DNA of 9,445 bases from Eubacterium sp. (GCA_021769545.1 JAETSS010000031.1:1-9445); one strand, 5' to 3'. Positions 1-7,498 are shown, counted from the stretch's first letter. Made by a program: numbers and translations. Notes: generated from the letters alone by a model not told the origin.

Positions 1-385
<385 letters not shown>

Positions 386-925
386 CTAGCTCAAATTAAT
401 CTGACTGTTAAGCTCGTCAAATCTCTTTCTGATGGATGCGTCGATAAGCTTGCCTTCCACAAGTATCTTGAAGCCTCCCATCAGTTTGGGATCTATTTCG
501 TTGGATAGCCTTACGTTTATCCTCAGGAGCTTCGAGGTCTCTTCCTCAAGCTCCTTTATACGTTCATCGCCGAGAGGGATCACAGAATAAACGGTCCCGT
601 AAGAAAAGCCTTCTTCCTTATCCGCAAGATCCTTATACACCTTGATCATCTTCTCAAGATGGAAGGTCCTGCCTTTATCTACCAGAATGCACAGAAAGTT
701 CAGAAGCTCATCACAGATCTTTCCTCCGAAGATAGCTTCGAGAGCCTCTTTCTTCTGGTCCGCCGATATCCCCGGTGCATTGACGAATGTCTGAAGATCC
801 CGCTCTCTGCGAAATATCTCCAGTACCTCCGCCGATTCCTCCTTGATGATCTCCGTCTTTCCCGTTTCTCTGGCAGCTTCAAACAAAGCCGTACCGTAAG
901 TCAAATCAATGGTTAATTCTGCCAT
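386..925 (-). CDS. atpH: F1Fo ATP synthase delta subunit (OSCP homologue)
   Basis: Peripheral-stalk subunit that clamps the top of the F1 head to the b-subunit stalk. It has 179 residues, the usual size for bacterial delta. The N-terminal helical domain has the typical YGTALFEAA start (residues 10-18), and the C-terminal signature MGGFKILVEGKLIDASIRKR (about 148-167) matches the conserved GG-(x)n-G-x-x-x-D-x-S pattern. AAGGAG lies 6 nt before the ATG. The gene begins inside the end of atpF (13-nt overlap) and stops 12 nt before atpA, the normal bacterial order. No oddities seen. Confidence 0.96.
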   Translation of the reverse strand: MAELTIDLTYGTALFEAARETGKTEIIKEESAEVLEIFRRERDLQTFVNAPGISADQKKEALEAIFGGKICDELLNFLCILVDKGRTFHLEKMIKVYKDLADKEEGFSYGTVYSVIPLGDERIKELEEETSKLLRINVRLSNEIDPKLMGGFKILVEGKLIDASIRKRFDELNSQINLS

Positions 926-1419
926 CCCGTACTCCTTGCTCTTCTGATAACTTCATCGACGATCGCTTCCTGACCTGCCTTCTGAATCTCATGCTCCACG
1001 ATCCTCTCGGCAGCAAGCATAGCAATGGCCGCTATCTCCTGCCTCATTTCTTCCATGGCCTTTTCCTTTTCCTTCTCGATGGTCTGCTCCGCTTTGCCTA
1101 TCATCTCGGCCGCCTGCCTGTTGGCCTCATCTATGATATCTCTCGCCTGTGCGTCTGCCCTGACCTTGGCGTCTCTGATGATCTCGCGGCTCTCCTCTTC
1201 GACCTTCGCGATGCGTTTATTGTAATTTTCCATCTTTTCATCGGCTCTCCTGTTGGTAAGAGCGGCGTTGTCAAGAGCATCCTTTATAGACTGCTTTCTC
1301 GTTTCCAGAACATTCAGGAACGGTCTATACAGGAACTTTGTCAATGCTCCCACCAGGATCAGAAAGTTGATCAGATAGAATATGAATTCTTTTAAACTGA
1401 TTCCTAATGCTTCAACCAT
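913..1419 (-). CDS. atpF: F1Fo ATP synthase b subunit
   Basis: Membrane-anchored dimeric stator that holds F1 to subunit a. The chosen start gives 168 residues opening MVEALGISLKEFIFYLINFL. One N-terminal membrane helix (about residues 10-28) is followed by the conserved RPFLNVLETR segment (about 31-40), then a long, charged, alanine/glutamate-rich helix without proline, expected to form a right-handed coiled coil. The open frame begins 13 codons earlier at an ATG (1458), but that extension reads as non-conserved polar sequence overlapping an intercistronic hairpin, whereas the internal ATG has purine-rich GGAAGGAAG about 8 nt upstream and gives the canonical N-terminus. The 3' end overlaps atpH by 13 nt, suggesting translational coupling. 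Confidence 0.95.
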   Translation of the reverse strand: MVEALGISLKEFIFYLINFLILVGALTKFLYRPFLNVLETRKQSIKDALDNAALTNRRADEKMENYNKRIAKVEEESREIIRDAKVRADAQARDIIDEANRQAAEMIGKAEQTIEKEKEKAMEEMRQEIAAIAMLAAERIVEHEIQKAGQEAIVDEVIRRARSTGWQN

Positions 1420-1448
1420 AATTCCGTCTTCCTTCCATTGAAGATTTT

Positions 1449-1471
1449 CGCATGGCATCGATGCCCATGCG
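1449..1471 (-). other. Intercistronic hairpin between atpE and atpF
   Basis: The 23-nt sequence CGCATGGCATCGATGCCCATGCG (read on + as 1449-1471) is a near-perfect palindrome: seven-base arms CGCATGG/CCATGCG flank CATCGATG, with one bulged base. In the atp mRNA it would fold just 8 nt after the atpE stop codon and about 30 nt before the atpF start. It is not followed by a U-tract, so it is not a typical terminator. Possible roles are protecting the 3' end of the c-subunit message or lowering read-through, since c is needed in roughly tenfold excess. That role is an inference; the inverted repeat itself is directly visible. Confidence 0.6.
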
Positions 1472-1479
1472 CGCCTCTG

Positions 1480-1805
<326 letters not shown>

Positions 1806-2474
1806 TTACAAATGTTCTTCCTCCTCAGGCATCGCCTCTTTTATATATATCGCCGCCAGAAGCGAGAATACCAGCGCCTGTATGAGACCCATAAGTACGC
1901 TCAGCGCCTGCATCACCACAGGCAGCCCTATAGGTATCAGATCGAAAAACGACTGCGTTACCGTATGTTCACCGAAGATGTTACCGTAAAGACGCAGTGT
2001 CAGCGATACCGGCTTGACGAGGTCCTCAAGCACCATCAGCGGGAAAAGAAACGCAAAGGGTTTGAAATAATGTTTGAAATATCCCAATCCGCGATGCTCC
2101 TTGATGCCCACGGCAAACATCATCACGAATACGATGACCGCCATTGCCATGGTGCAGTTTATGGATCCTGTCGGCGCTTCGAGTCCCGGTATATGTCCGG
2201 CTCCCGGAAGCAGTCCCGAATAATTGCAGAACAGTATATATATAAACAATGTGGCTATCAATGGGAAATAGCGCTTGCATGCCTTTTCGCCCATAATGTC
2301 ACCGAAGAATCCGTACAGACTTCCTATAGCCCATTCGGCAAAATTCTGGAGTCCCGACGGAACTGTCTGCAATCTTTTGCCGGCCACTATGGAAAGAGCG
2401 CAAAGCAATACAGTGATAACTGCGCTGGTGACCATCCCTCCGGTAATGCCTATCGAATGCAGTGTCTCCATCAT
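1806..2474 (-). CDS. atpB: F1Fo ATP synthase a subunit (stator ion channel)
   Basis: Integral membrane subunit providing the two half-channels beside the c-ring. With the ATG at 2474 it has 222 residues and about five hydrophobic helices. The hallmark LTLRLYGNIFGEH (about residues 158-170) contains the essential arginine R161 that faces the c-ring carboxylate; FCNYSGLLPG (about 82-91) and the last helix QALVFSLLAAIYIKEA are also typical. The protein ends in an acidic tail. Start choice: the frame also opens at a TTG (2483) that overlaps the upstream stop as TTGA. The duplicated SD GGGAGGGAGG (2485-2494) is 10 nt before the ATG but touches the TTG (its first half is 5 nt from it). I prefer ATG 2474, with TTG 2483 (225 residues) possible. 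Confidence 0.95.
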   Translation of the reverse strand: MMETLHSIGITGGMVTSAVITVLLCALSIVAGKRLQTVPSGLQNFAEWAIGSLYGFFGDIMGEKACKRYFPLIATLFIYILFCNYSGLLPGAGHIPGLEAPTGSINCTMAMAVIVFVMMFAVGIKEHRGLGYFKHYFKPFAFLFPLMVLEDLVKPVSLTLRLYGNIFGEHTVTQSFFDLIPIGLPVVMQALSVLMGLIQALVFSLLAAIYIKEAMPEEEEHL

Positions 2475-2479
2475 GATAT

Positions 2480-2812
2480 TCAAGCCTCCCTCCCGTTACA
2501 TTCCGGTTTTTTCTGTCTTACAGCCAATACTTTATTCATTATCGCCAGTGCGGCAGCGGTCCCTATGAGAAATGCTATGCCGTCGAAGGGTAAAATGTTT
2601 CTTGCAAAGAACGCAGCCGCCAAGGTCAATATATTCACCGAATAGCTGATAAATGCTCTCGCATATAATCCTCCGATACTGCCCGGATCGGCTCCGGCAG
2701 ACTCGCTTTCCTTCAAATACCTCTGCCAAATGAAAAGATTCTTAAGGTAACCTATCGTTCCTCCTGCTATCAGTCCCGCCAACGCGCCTATAACATAAGT
2801 CAACCTATTCAT
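2480..2812 (-). CDS. atpI: AtpI-like small membrane protein at head of atp operon
   Basis: 110 residues with three evident hydrophobic segments (about 5-29, 51-74 and 76-98), glycine-rich helix 1 (ALAGLIAGGTIGY) and a basic C-terminus. Sequence conservation in this family is weak; the call rests on membrane topology plus position as first gene before atpB, where AtpI/AtpZ-type proteins assist c-ring assembly or divalent-cation supply in other bacteria. The stop overlaps the possible TTG start of atpB (TTGA), or lies 5 nt before the preferred ATG. The SD AGAGGAG directly abuts the ATG at 2812, which is unusually tight; a TTG three codons later (2803) would have a 9-nt spacing and may be the true start. 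An in-frame TAA lies a few codons upstream, so there is no longer form. Confidence 0.7.
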   Translation of the reverse strand: MNRLTYVIGALAGLIAGGTIGYLKNLFIWQRYLKESESAGADPGSIGGLYARAFISYSVNILTLAAAFFARNILPFDGIAFLIGTAAALAIMNKVLAVRQKKPECNGREA

Positions 2813-2833
2813 CTCCTCTCTTTCGTTCTTAAA

Positions 2834-2862
2834 ATTTTACACCAATTTGCGGCTGTTGTAAA
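2834..2862 (-). promoter_or_regulatory. Sigma-A-type promoter of the atp operon
   Basis: On the minus strand TTTACA (2857-2862, 5 of 6 to the -35 consensus) is separated by exactly 17 nt from TAAAAT (2834-2839, 5 of 6 to the -10). Predicted transcription starts near 2827, giving a leader of only about 15 nt that is almost entirely the SD. Behind the -35, positions 2863-2895 are almost pure A/T (UP-element-like). This is the only good promoter match in the 176-nt gap before the operon. Confidence 0.7.
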
Positions 2863-2864
2863 AT
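2834..2864. repeat. 8-bp inverted repeat overlaying the atp promoter
   Basis: ATTTTACA at 2834-2841 and its exact reverse complement TGTAAAAT at 2857-2864 are separated by 15 nt. One arm contains the -10 and the other the -35 element. It has the geometry of a dimer-binding operator (centre-to-centre 23 bp, about two helical turns), but could also arise simply because these two AT-rich promoter hexamers happen to be complementary. Confidence 0.35.
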
Positions 2865-2887
2865 CATTTTTAAATAATTTATTAATT

Positions 2888-2941
2888 AACAATTAGCCTT
2901 TTTCAACGCTTGCAGCGTTTTTACATTTTTTTCTAATTGTT
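2888..2941 (+). terminator. Nested inverted repeat with plus-oriented terminator-like core
   Basis: Inner stem AACGCT (2905-2910)/AGCGTT (2914-2919) with loop TGC is followed on the plus strand by TTTTT and then a second T-run (2925-2932). An outer stem AACAATTAG (2888-2896)/CTAATTGTT (2933-2941) encloses it. It lies after the MATE stop codon, where a terminator for the leftward operon is expected, but the T-tracts favour termination of rightward transcription. It may act bidirectionally. No plus-strand gene lies to its left. Confidence 0.45.
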
Positions 2942-2988
2942 TTTTCGTGTATTTTTTTGAACTTTTTTGTTGCTTTCGATCCGCATCG

Positions 2989-4368
2989 TCAATCGTCGAT
3001 TCCCTTTATCACGTTTTTCAGCCACTTCCTGCCGAGGAATCTTTTTGTAAGGAAAACGCTCTTTACGACCTCCTCGAATTTTACCGCCGCCACCGCAAGG
3101 TATATAGGAAACTGCAGATACAGCGATGTTATGAAGGCCAGAGGTACTCCGATCAGCCATACGGTGGACGTTTCGGTCAGCATGGCAAATCTGGTGTCCC
3201 CTCCGCAGCGCAGGGTTCCGGTAACGTGTATGCCGTTGTAGACCGACAGCCACATGGTCGCCCCGTATATCACCAGTATCTTGAAGGCGTAATCAGCGCC
3301 CTGCGGCGAGAATTCGAACAGGCTCAGCAGCGGTTTTCCGGCCGCTATGGTCCCGACGCCGAAGAAAACGCCGATAACCAGACCGATCTTCACCATTTTC
3401 TTCGCCATGTCAAAGGCCAGCTCCAGCTTTCCCTCGCCCAGCTTGTGACCTACAAGTATCAGCACCGCGTCACCTATACTGAAAGCCGCCATTGCAAACA
3501 TATTGTTGATGGTATTACAGGCCTGTATAGCCGCACCCTCGGTGATCCCTATCCTGGAAAAGGCCGCCACGTACATGGAGGTGCCTATTCCCCACAGCGT
3601 CTCGTTGGCTGTGGTAGGGAGAGCGTTCTTCACTATCTTAAAGGCCAGAGTCTTATTATAGCTGAAAAAGTCTCTGAAACTTCCCGCTATCCTGTTTCTG
3701 AGTCCGAAGACCTCGAAGAGTATTATGCACATCTCCAGCAGTCTCGCAATGACTGTAGCCAGCGCGGCGCCCCGTACGCCCATGGCCGGCAGCCCCAGCT
3801 TTCCAAATATCAGTATATAGTTGAGGCATGTATTTGTTGCAAGGGCTATTATACTTGCTATAAGCGGCAGAGACGACTGCTGGGTCGCCCTGAGAGCCAC
3901 GGTGAAGGGCTGGGTTATGGCAAGCATCAGGAACGTGAAGGAGCCTATCCTCACGTAATCCACGCCCACTTCTATTACCTCTGGAAATCTCGTGAATATC
4001 CGGAGGATATAGTCGGGGATCAGCATTCCTGCAATAAAAAAGAGCAGGCCTATGCCCATAGCTACCGTAAGGGCAAAACCTGTTGTCCTCCTTATGTTTT
4101 TAAAATCTCTCACACCGTAAAACTGCGATATGAACGTTGCCGAGCCTCCGGCGAAGCCGTATAGCAGCATCCAGAAAATGAAGAAAAGCTGCACCGATAC
4201 GCCTACGGCATTCAGCTCAAGCTCCCCGAGACTTCCCACCATGAGGTTATCTATGAAGCTGAGACTCGAGCCTATGAGACTTTGCAAGGCGATAGGCAGC
4301 GCGACCTTTGTCAGCATGCCTATCAGCTCTCTGTTATTTATGGTATTCAGATTTTCAGTTTTTGTCAT
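2989..4368 (-). CDS. MATE-family transporter (MOP superfamily efflux/antiport protein)
   Basis: 459 residues, the normal MATE length, with about twelve hydrophobic helices in two related halves. Family patterns include ALPIALQ (23-29), FIDNLMVGSLGELELNAVGV (38-57), NYILIFGKLGLPAMGVRGAA (183-202) and, in the second half, GHKLGEGKLELA and TLRCGGDTRF, typical of MatE domains. MATE proteins export cationic drugs or metabolites in exchange for Na+ or H+; the substrate cannot be told from sequence. The helix-1 acidic residue common in NorM-like pumps is present as D40. The ATG at 4368 lies 14 nt inside the end of the preceding glycosyltransferase gene. No good SD is at normal spacing (AGGA is about 15 nt away), so translation probably depends on coupling. 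A later ATG (residue 18) is possible but would cut the amphipathic N-terminus. Confidence 0.92.
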   Translation of the reverse strand: MTKTENLNTINNRELIGMLTKVALPIALQSLIGSSLSFIDNLMVGSLGELELNAVGVSVQLFFIFWMLLYGFAGGSATFISQFYGVRDFKNIRRTTGFALTVAMGIGLLFFIAGMLIPDYILRIFTRFPEVIEVGVDYVRIGSFTFLMLAITQPFTVALRATQQSSLPLIASIIALATNTCLNYILIFGKLGLPAMGVRGAALATVIARLLEMCIILFEVFGLRNRIAGSFRDFFSYNKTLAFKIVKNALPTTANETLWGIGTSMYVAAFSRIGITEGAAIQACNTINNMFAMAAFSIGDAVLILVGHKLGEGKLELAFDMAKKMVKIGLVIGVFFGVGTIAAGKPLLSLFEFSPQGADYAFKILVIYGATMWLSVYNGIHVTGTLRCGGDTRFAMLTETSTVWLIGVPLAFITSLYLQFPIYLAVAAVKFEEVVKSVFLTKRFLGRKWLKNVIKGIDD

Positions 4369-5452
4369 CGTTTTTTTCTTTTTCCTTTTTGTTTTTCTCT
4401 CTTGTTATCTTATCTGCCTTGAGACTGATATTCCTGTTTCCGGTATCCGACAGCAGCACATATATCAGCATTACCGCCACCGCGATAAGACCCAGATACT
4501 CTATGGTCAGTCCTCTGCTGTACAGTACGGCGATTATTCCCATGATACCGCTGATACAGTAAAGCAGCATCACTGCCCTTCGCTGTCCAAAGCCTGCGCG
4601 CATGATCCTGTGATGCAGATGCTCCTTGTCCGCCGTGCCTATAGACTGATGCTGGTATACTCTTCGTACGATGGCAAGTATCGTGTCGAATATGGGAAGC
4701 CCCAGCACCAGAGCAGGGATTATCACCACGACAACTGTAGCGCTCTTTACGGTGCCCAGCACCGAGACCGCAGCCAGCGAAAATCCCAGAAGCTCCGAGC
4801 CTCCATCTCCCATGAATATCTTTGCCGGATGAAAATTATACGGCAAAAATCCCAGTGCAGCGCCTGCTATGGCCATCATTGCCAGGGTAGGCACGTACTG
4901 TCCGTTTATATAAGCCACATAACCGATGCAAAGGGCCGATACGGCCGATACGCCCGCAGCAAGGCCGTCCAGTCCGTCTATGAGGTTCACTGCGTTGGTT
5001 ATGGCAACCAGCCACAATATGGTGATGATACAGCAGGCCGTATCTCCGAAGGCCATGTTGCCGGCTCCGAAATAGTTGGTTATGAATTCTATGCGAAGCC
5101 CCATGGCGTAGACCACCACCGCGCATATGATCTGACCTGCCAGCTTTACGGGAGCCTTGAGATCCTTAAGATCATCTATCAGCCCCAGTATATATATCAA
5201 GGTGCATCCCACCATGATCCCTATGATGCCTCTGTCCTCCAGCGCAAACAGCGCCAGCGCCAGCATGATGCCGACATATATGGCTATGCCGCCGAATCTG
5301 GGCATAGGCTTCTTGTGTACCCGTCTTTCATCCTTGGGGACGTCCATGGCGCCTATCTTCGGCGCGATCTTTATGGCTATCGGCGTTACCGCCGCAGCGG
5401 CGGCAAACGCCACCAAAAGCGGCCCCCACAATTCTATACTGGTAGCTGTCAC
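4355..5452 (-). CDS. tagO: Undecaprenyl-phosphate GlcNAc-1-phosphate transferase (TagO/WecA type)
   Basis: Polytopic membrane enzyme of the MraY/WecA family, 365 residues, which transfers a sugar-1-phosphate (usually GlcNAc-1-P from UDP-GlcNAc) to undecaprenyl phosphate, the first step of wall teichoic acid or other envelope glycopolymers. Motifs in order: KPMPRFGG (48-55), catalytic-loop D93-D94 in [21 protein letters not shown] (153-165), FMGDGGS (213-219), PIFD (253-256) and EHLHHRI (277-283). The HLHHR motif separates TagO/WecA from MraY. The start is GTG at 5452, backed by AGGAG 7 nt upstream; it overlaps the dCMP deaminase stop as GTGA. The last 20 residues are a lysine/glutamate-rich tail coded by long A-runs that overlaps the MATE start. 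Exact polymer unknown: the rest of the pathway is not in the window. Confidence 0.92.
   Translation of the reverse strand: MTATSIELWGPLLVAFAAAAAVTPIAIKIAPKIGAMDVPKDERRVHKKPMPRFGGIAIYVGIMLALALFALEDRGIIGIMVGCTLIYILGLIDDLKDLKAPVKLAGQIICAVVVYAMGLRIEFITNYFGAGNMAFGDTACCIITILWLVAITNAVNLIDGLDGLAAGVSAVSALCIGYVAYINGQYVPTLAMMAIAGAALGFLPYNFHPAKIFMGDGGSELLGFSLAAVSVLGTVKSATVVVVIIPALVLGLPIFDTILAIVRRVYQHQSIGTADKEHLHHRIMRAGFGQRRAVMLLYCISGIMGIIAVLYSRGLTIEYLGLIAVAVMLIYVLLSDTGNRNISLKADKITREKNKKEKEKNDDKN
4370..4376 (-). other. Candidate -1 slippery heptamer A-AAA-AAC at tagO/MATE junction
   Basis: In the tagO reading frame the bases before the MATE start read GAA AAA AAC GAT GAC, so A-AAA-AAC is in the X-XXY-YYZ register of a -1 frameshift site. 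An SD-like AAGGA (4383-4387) lies about 6 nt upstream. A -1 shift would add Arg and terminate at the TGA formed by the MATE start (ATGA). Activity is unproven; AAC-ending heptamers are generally weaker in bacteria than AAG-ending ones. Confidence 0.3.
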
Positions 5453-5910
5453 TGATTTTCTCCTAACATTACTATTTTCAATCCCGCTTCCTTCAATATT
5501 TCCACAGACAGCTCATCGGGATATCCTTCCCTCACCACTATCCTGCTGATGCCTGCATTGATTATCATCTTGGCGCATATCACGCACGGCTGATGCGTTA
5601 TGTAAATAGCGGCGCCTTCGATGCTCTGGCCCAATGTAGCCGCCTGTATTATGGCGTTCTGCTCCGCATGCAGAGCCCTGCACAGCTCATGCTTCTCGCC
5701 CGAAGGGATCCCCAGCTGCTGTCTGAGGCAGCCGCCCTCTCTGTCGCCGCAGTGCTCCAGTCCCCGGGGCGCTCCGTTGTAGCCTGTCGCCACGATATGC
5801 CTGTCCTTTACTATAACGGCTCCCACCTGTCTTCGCAGACACGTGGATCTTTTGGCAGTCAGCGCTGCCATATCCATGAAATATTCATCCCAGCTAGGTC
5901 TTTTGTCCAT
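5449..5910 (-). CDS. comEB: Zinc-dependent dCMP deaminase
   Basis: Cytosolic cytidine-deaminase-fold enzyme that converts dCMP to dUMP, feeding thymidylate synthesis. With the start used here it has 153 residues. The zinc site is complete: H81-A-E83 (HAEQNAI; E83 is the proton shuttle) and C109-V-I-C112 (PCVIC). The dCMP-deaminase-specific [12 protein letters not shown] (about 43-54) and CRALHAEQN distinguish it from guanine or tRNA-adenosine deaminases. The frame is open 18 codons further up (5964), but that part overlaps the end of truA; the ATG at 5910 has AAGGAG (5918-5923) 7 nt away and gives the usual N-terminus [12 protein letters not shown]. It is 34 nt after truA and overlaps the next gene by GTGA. 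The symbol follows the Bacillus homologue; a role in competence is not implied. Confidence 0.93.
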   Translation of the reverse strand: MDKRPSWDEYFMDMAALTAKRSTCLRRQVGAVIVKDRHIVATGYNGAPRGLEHCGDREGGCLRQQLGIPSGEKHELCRALHAEQNAIIQAATLGQSIEGAAIYITHQPCVICAKMIINAGISRIVVREGYPDELSVEILKEAGLKIVMLGENQ

Positions 5911-5944
5911 ATATATTCTCCTTACCGTTCCATCAGCGATGGAT

Positions 5945-6718
5945 CTAATAATAAACCTCGGCAAGATAAAGTCCGTAAGGCGGCGCGGTATGACCGGCCG
6001 TTTTCCTGTCTCTGGACTTCAGGATATCCTCCATATCCCGTTCAAGCCTTCCTGTTCCCATATCCACCAATGTCCCCGTTATTATTCTTACCATATTGTA
6101 CAGAAAGCCATCACCGCTTACATGTATCTCGATGATATCTTCCGTGATCTCCCTGACGTCGATATCGAATATCGTCCTGACCGTCGTTTCTCTGGGAGTT
6201 CCGCCCGACGCTTCAAAGGCCTTGAAGTCATGAGTCCCTTTCAGCACGGCTGCGGCCTTTCTCATCTTCCCGAGATCCAGAGGCTGCTTCACATGGTAGA
6301 TGTAGTTCCTCTCGAATACATCTATGTGATCTGCGTTTTTTATCCTGTAAATGTATTTCTTGCCTTTTGAATCAAAGCGCGCGTGAAAGCCTGCGGGCTT
6401 TTCCTCCGCCGCGACTATCCTTACGGGAGATGATGCAAAGGCGCCCTTTTCGTACCTGCGCAGCGAATTGTTTATAACGGCTGCCAGTCTCTCCGTAGGG
6501 ATCCTTATATCAGATGAAAATGAGGCTCTCTGTCCGTAGGCGTGGACTCCCGCATCGGTCCTGCTTGTCCCGTTTACGGTTATCCTGCGTCCCAGCAGCG
6601 ATGACAGGGTCTTTTCCAGATGCTCCTGTACCGTAGGTCTGTCAGGCTGCCTCTGCCAGCCGGAAAACTCCGAGCCGTCGTATTCTATTGTCAGCAGAAT
6701 AGTTTTGTTTTCAACCAT
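5945..6718 (-). CDS. truA: tRNA pseudouridine synthase A (positions 38-40)
   Basis: Makes pseudouridine at 38, 39 and 40 of tRNA anticodon stems. 257 residues, standard length. It begins with the family opening [19 protein letters not shown], and the catalytic aspartate is D55 in [10 protein letters not shown]. Further conserved blocks are [17 protein letters not shown], the GTHDF motif, and [20 protein letters not shown] near the C-terminus. The frame extends to ATGs at 6736 and 6766, but the extra residues are not like TruA N-termini. The chosen ATG has no clear SD; instead TATAAT lies 6 nt upstream, raising the possibility of a leaderless transcript. It starts 68 nt after the prepilin peptidase stop. 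Confidence 0.94.
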   Translation of the reverse strand: MVENKTILLTIEYDGSEFSGWQRQPDRPTVQEHLEKTLSSLLGRRITVNGTSRTDAGVHAYGQRASFSSDIRIPTERLAAVINNSLRRYEKGAFASSPVRIVAAEEKPAGFHARFDSKGKKYIYRIKNADHIDVFERNYIYHVKQPLDLGKMRKAAAVLKGTHDFKAFEASGGTPRETTVRTIFDIDVREITEDIIEIHVSGDGFLYNMVRIITGTLVDMGTGRLERDMEDILKSRDRKTAGHTAPPYGLYLAEVYY

Positions 6719-6724
6719 GCGTTC

Positions 6725-6754
6725 ATTATACCGCATTTTACATATCGTTGCCAC
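6725..6754 (-). promoter_or_regulatory. Possible internal promoter for truA (leaderless)
   Basis: On the minus strand a perfect TATAAT (6725-6730) lies 6 nt before the preferred truA ATG, with GTGGCA (6749-6754, 4 of 6 to the -35 consensus) 18 nt upstream. Transcription would begin at or next to the A of the ATG, which fits the absence of an SD. The -35 is weak, so this is only a candidate. Confidence 0.35.
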
Positions 6755-6786
6755 ATTTATTGTCATTTAACGGCGTATTACCGCCT

Positions 6787-7473
6787 TTAAAGGAGAAACG
6801 GCCATACCACGAAGATATAGAACCCTCCGCAGCCGCATATATACGGTCCCAGCGGCTTTACATCGTCTTTTTTCAGACGGCCCGAAGCCAGCCCCACTGC
6901 GGCGGCTATCCCGCTGAGAAGCGAGGCTCCTATGAGCACCGCAACGGTACCGACGATCCCCAGCACCAGACCAAGCGATGCGAACAGCTTTACATCTCCG
7001 AAGCCCATTACCTCCTTTTTGAAGGCAGCTCCGCCAAGCACCGCCACCATCAGCATCACTCCTCCGCCGATAAGGGCTCCCAGAAGAGGCTGCCAGACGG
7101 ACGTGTGAAACGGAACGAAGCCAAAAGCCGTAAGAGCCAGCATTATCACGAACTGATCCGGGATTATCATGTATTTCAGATCGGCAAGTCCGATGATCAG
7201 CAGAGCCCAGCATGCGAACAGACCGGCAGCTGCAAATTTTACATCAAAAAACGACAGCCGGATCAGAAGACACGAAAATCCTGCCGCATATACAAGTCTC
7301 CACGGAAAACCTTTGACTCGCTGTACATACGGGTCCGTCAGGATCTCCGGCGGCTTCTGCCCGTAATCGCAGAGCCACCGGGCCGGCATTTTATTGAATA
7401 TATATATCAGTGCAGCGCCCGCAAGGCTTCCTATTATAAGGCTTGCGGCAACTTTTATTATGATCGTCAGCAT
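6787..7473 (-). CDS. Prepilin peptidase-like aspartic protease (A24 family), short form
   Basis: Integral membrane aspartic protease of the type-IV prepilin peptidase family, which trims the leader from pilin-like precursors. 228 residues with about seven to eight hydrophobic helices. Both catalytic motifs are present: D98 in GLADLKYMIIPD (the D-x(7)-D pattern ending in IPD106) and D160 in MGFGDVKL. A C-terminal KPLGPYICG matches the family's PFGP segment. The N-terminal cytoplasmic loop (about 27-55) is short, has one cysteine (C35 in RWLCDYGQKPPE) and lacks the paired CxxC zinc motifs of bifunctional peptidase/N-methyltransferases, so methylation is doubtful. AGGAGG lies 8 nt before the ATG. 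First gene of a leftward run; no pilin or secretion ATPase gene is visible here, so its substrate is unknown. Confidence 0.85.
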   Translation of the reverse strand: MLTIIIKVAASLIIGSLAGAALIYIFNKMPARWLCDYGQKPPEILTDPYVQRVKGFPWRLVYAAGFSCLLIRLSFFDVKFAAAGLFACWALLIIGLADLKYMIIPDQFVIMLALTAFGFVPFHTSVWQPLLGALIGGGVMLMVAVLGGAAFKKEVMGFGDVKLFASLGLVLGIVGTVAVLIGASLLSGIAAAVGLASGRLKKDDVKPLGPYICGCGGFYIFVVWPFLL

Positions 7474-7498
7474 ACATTATTCCTCCTGTATTTACTTT

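Noticed and set aside
2834..2864. A Rex (NADH-sensing) operator at the atp promoter
   Set aside because: The arms ATTTTACA/TGTAAAAT do not match the TTGTGAA-W4-TTCACAA type, and the spacer is too long.
2947..4164. A 405-codon open frame on the plus strand
   Set aside because: It lies entirely antisense to the MATE gene; its translation is low-complexity and lacks recognisable domains. It is a shadow of the codon bias of the real gene.
4355..4390. TagO-MATE fusion protein by programmed frameshift
   Set aside because: MATE is in the +1 frame relative to tagO, while the heptamer favours -1, which terminates immediately. No fusion would result.
4130..5455. A 441-codon open frame on the plus strand
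   Set aside because: Antisense to the TagO gene and the MATE start, rich in H, Y and R from reverse-complemented codons, with no domain signature and no SD.
6772..6785. GGCG/CGCC hairpin as a terminator between the peptidase gene and truA
   Set aside because: Only four base pairs and no U-tract in the sense direction.
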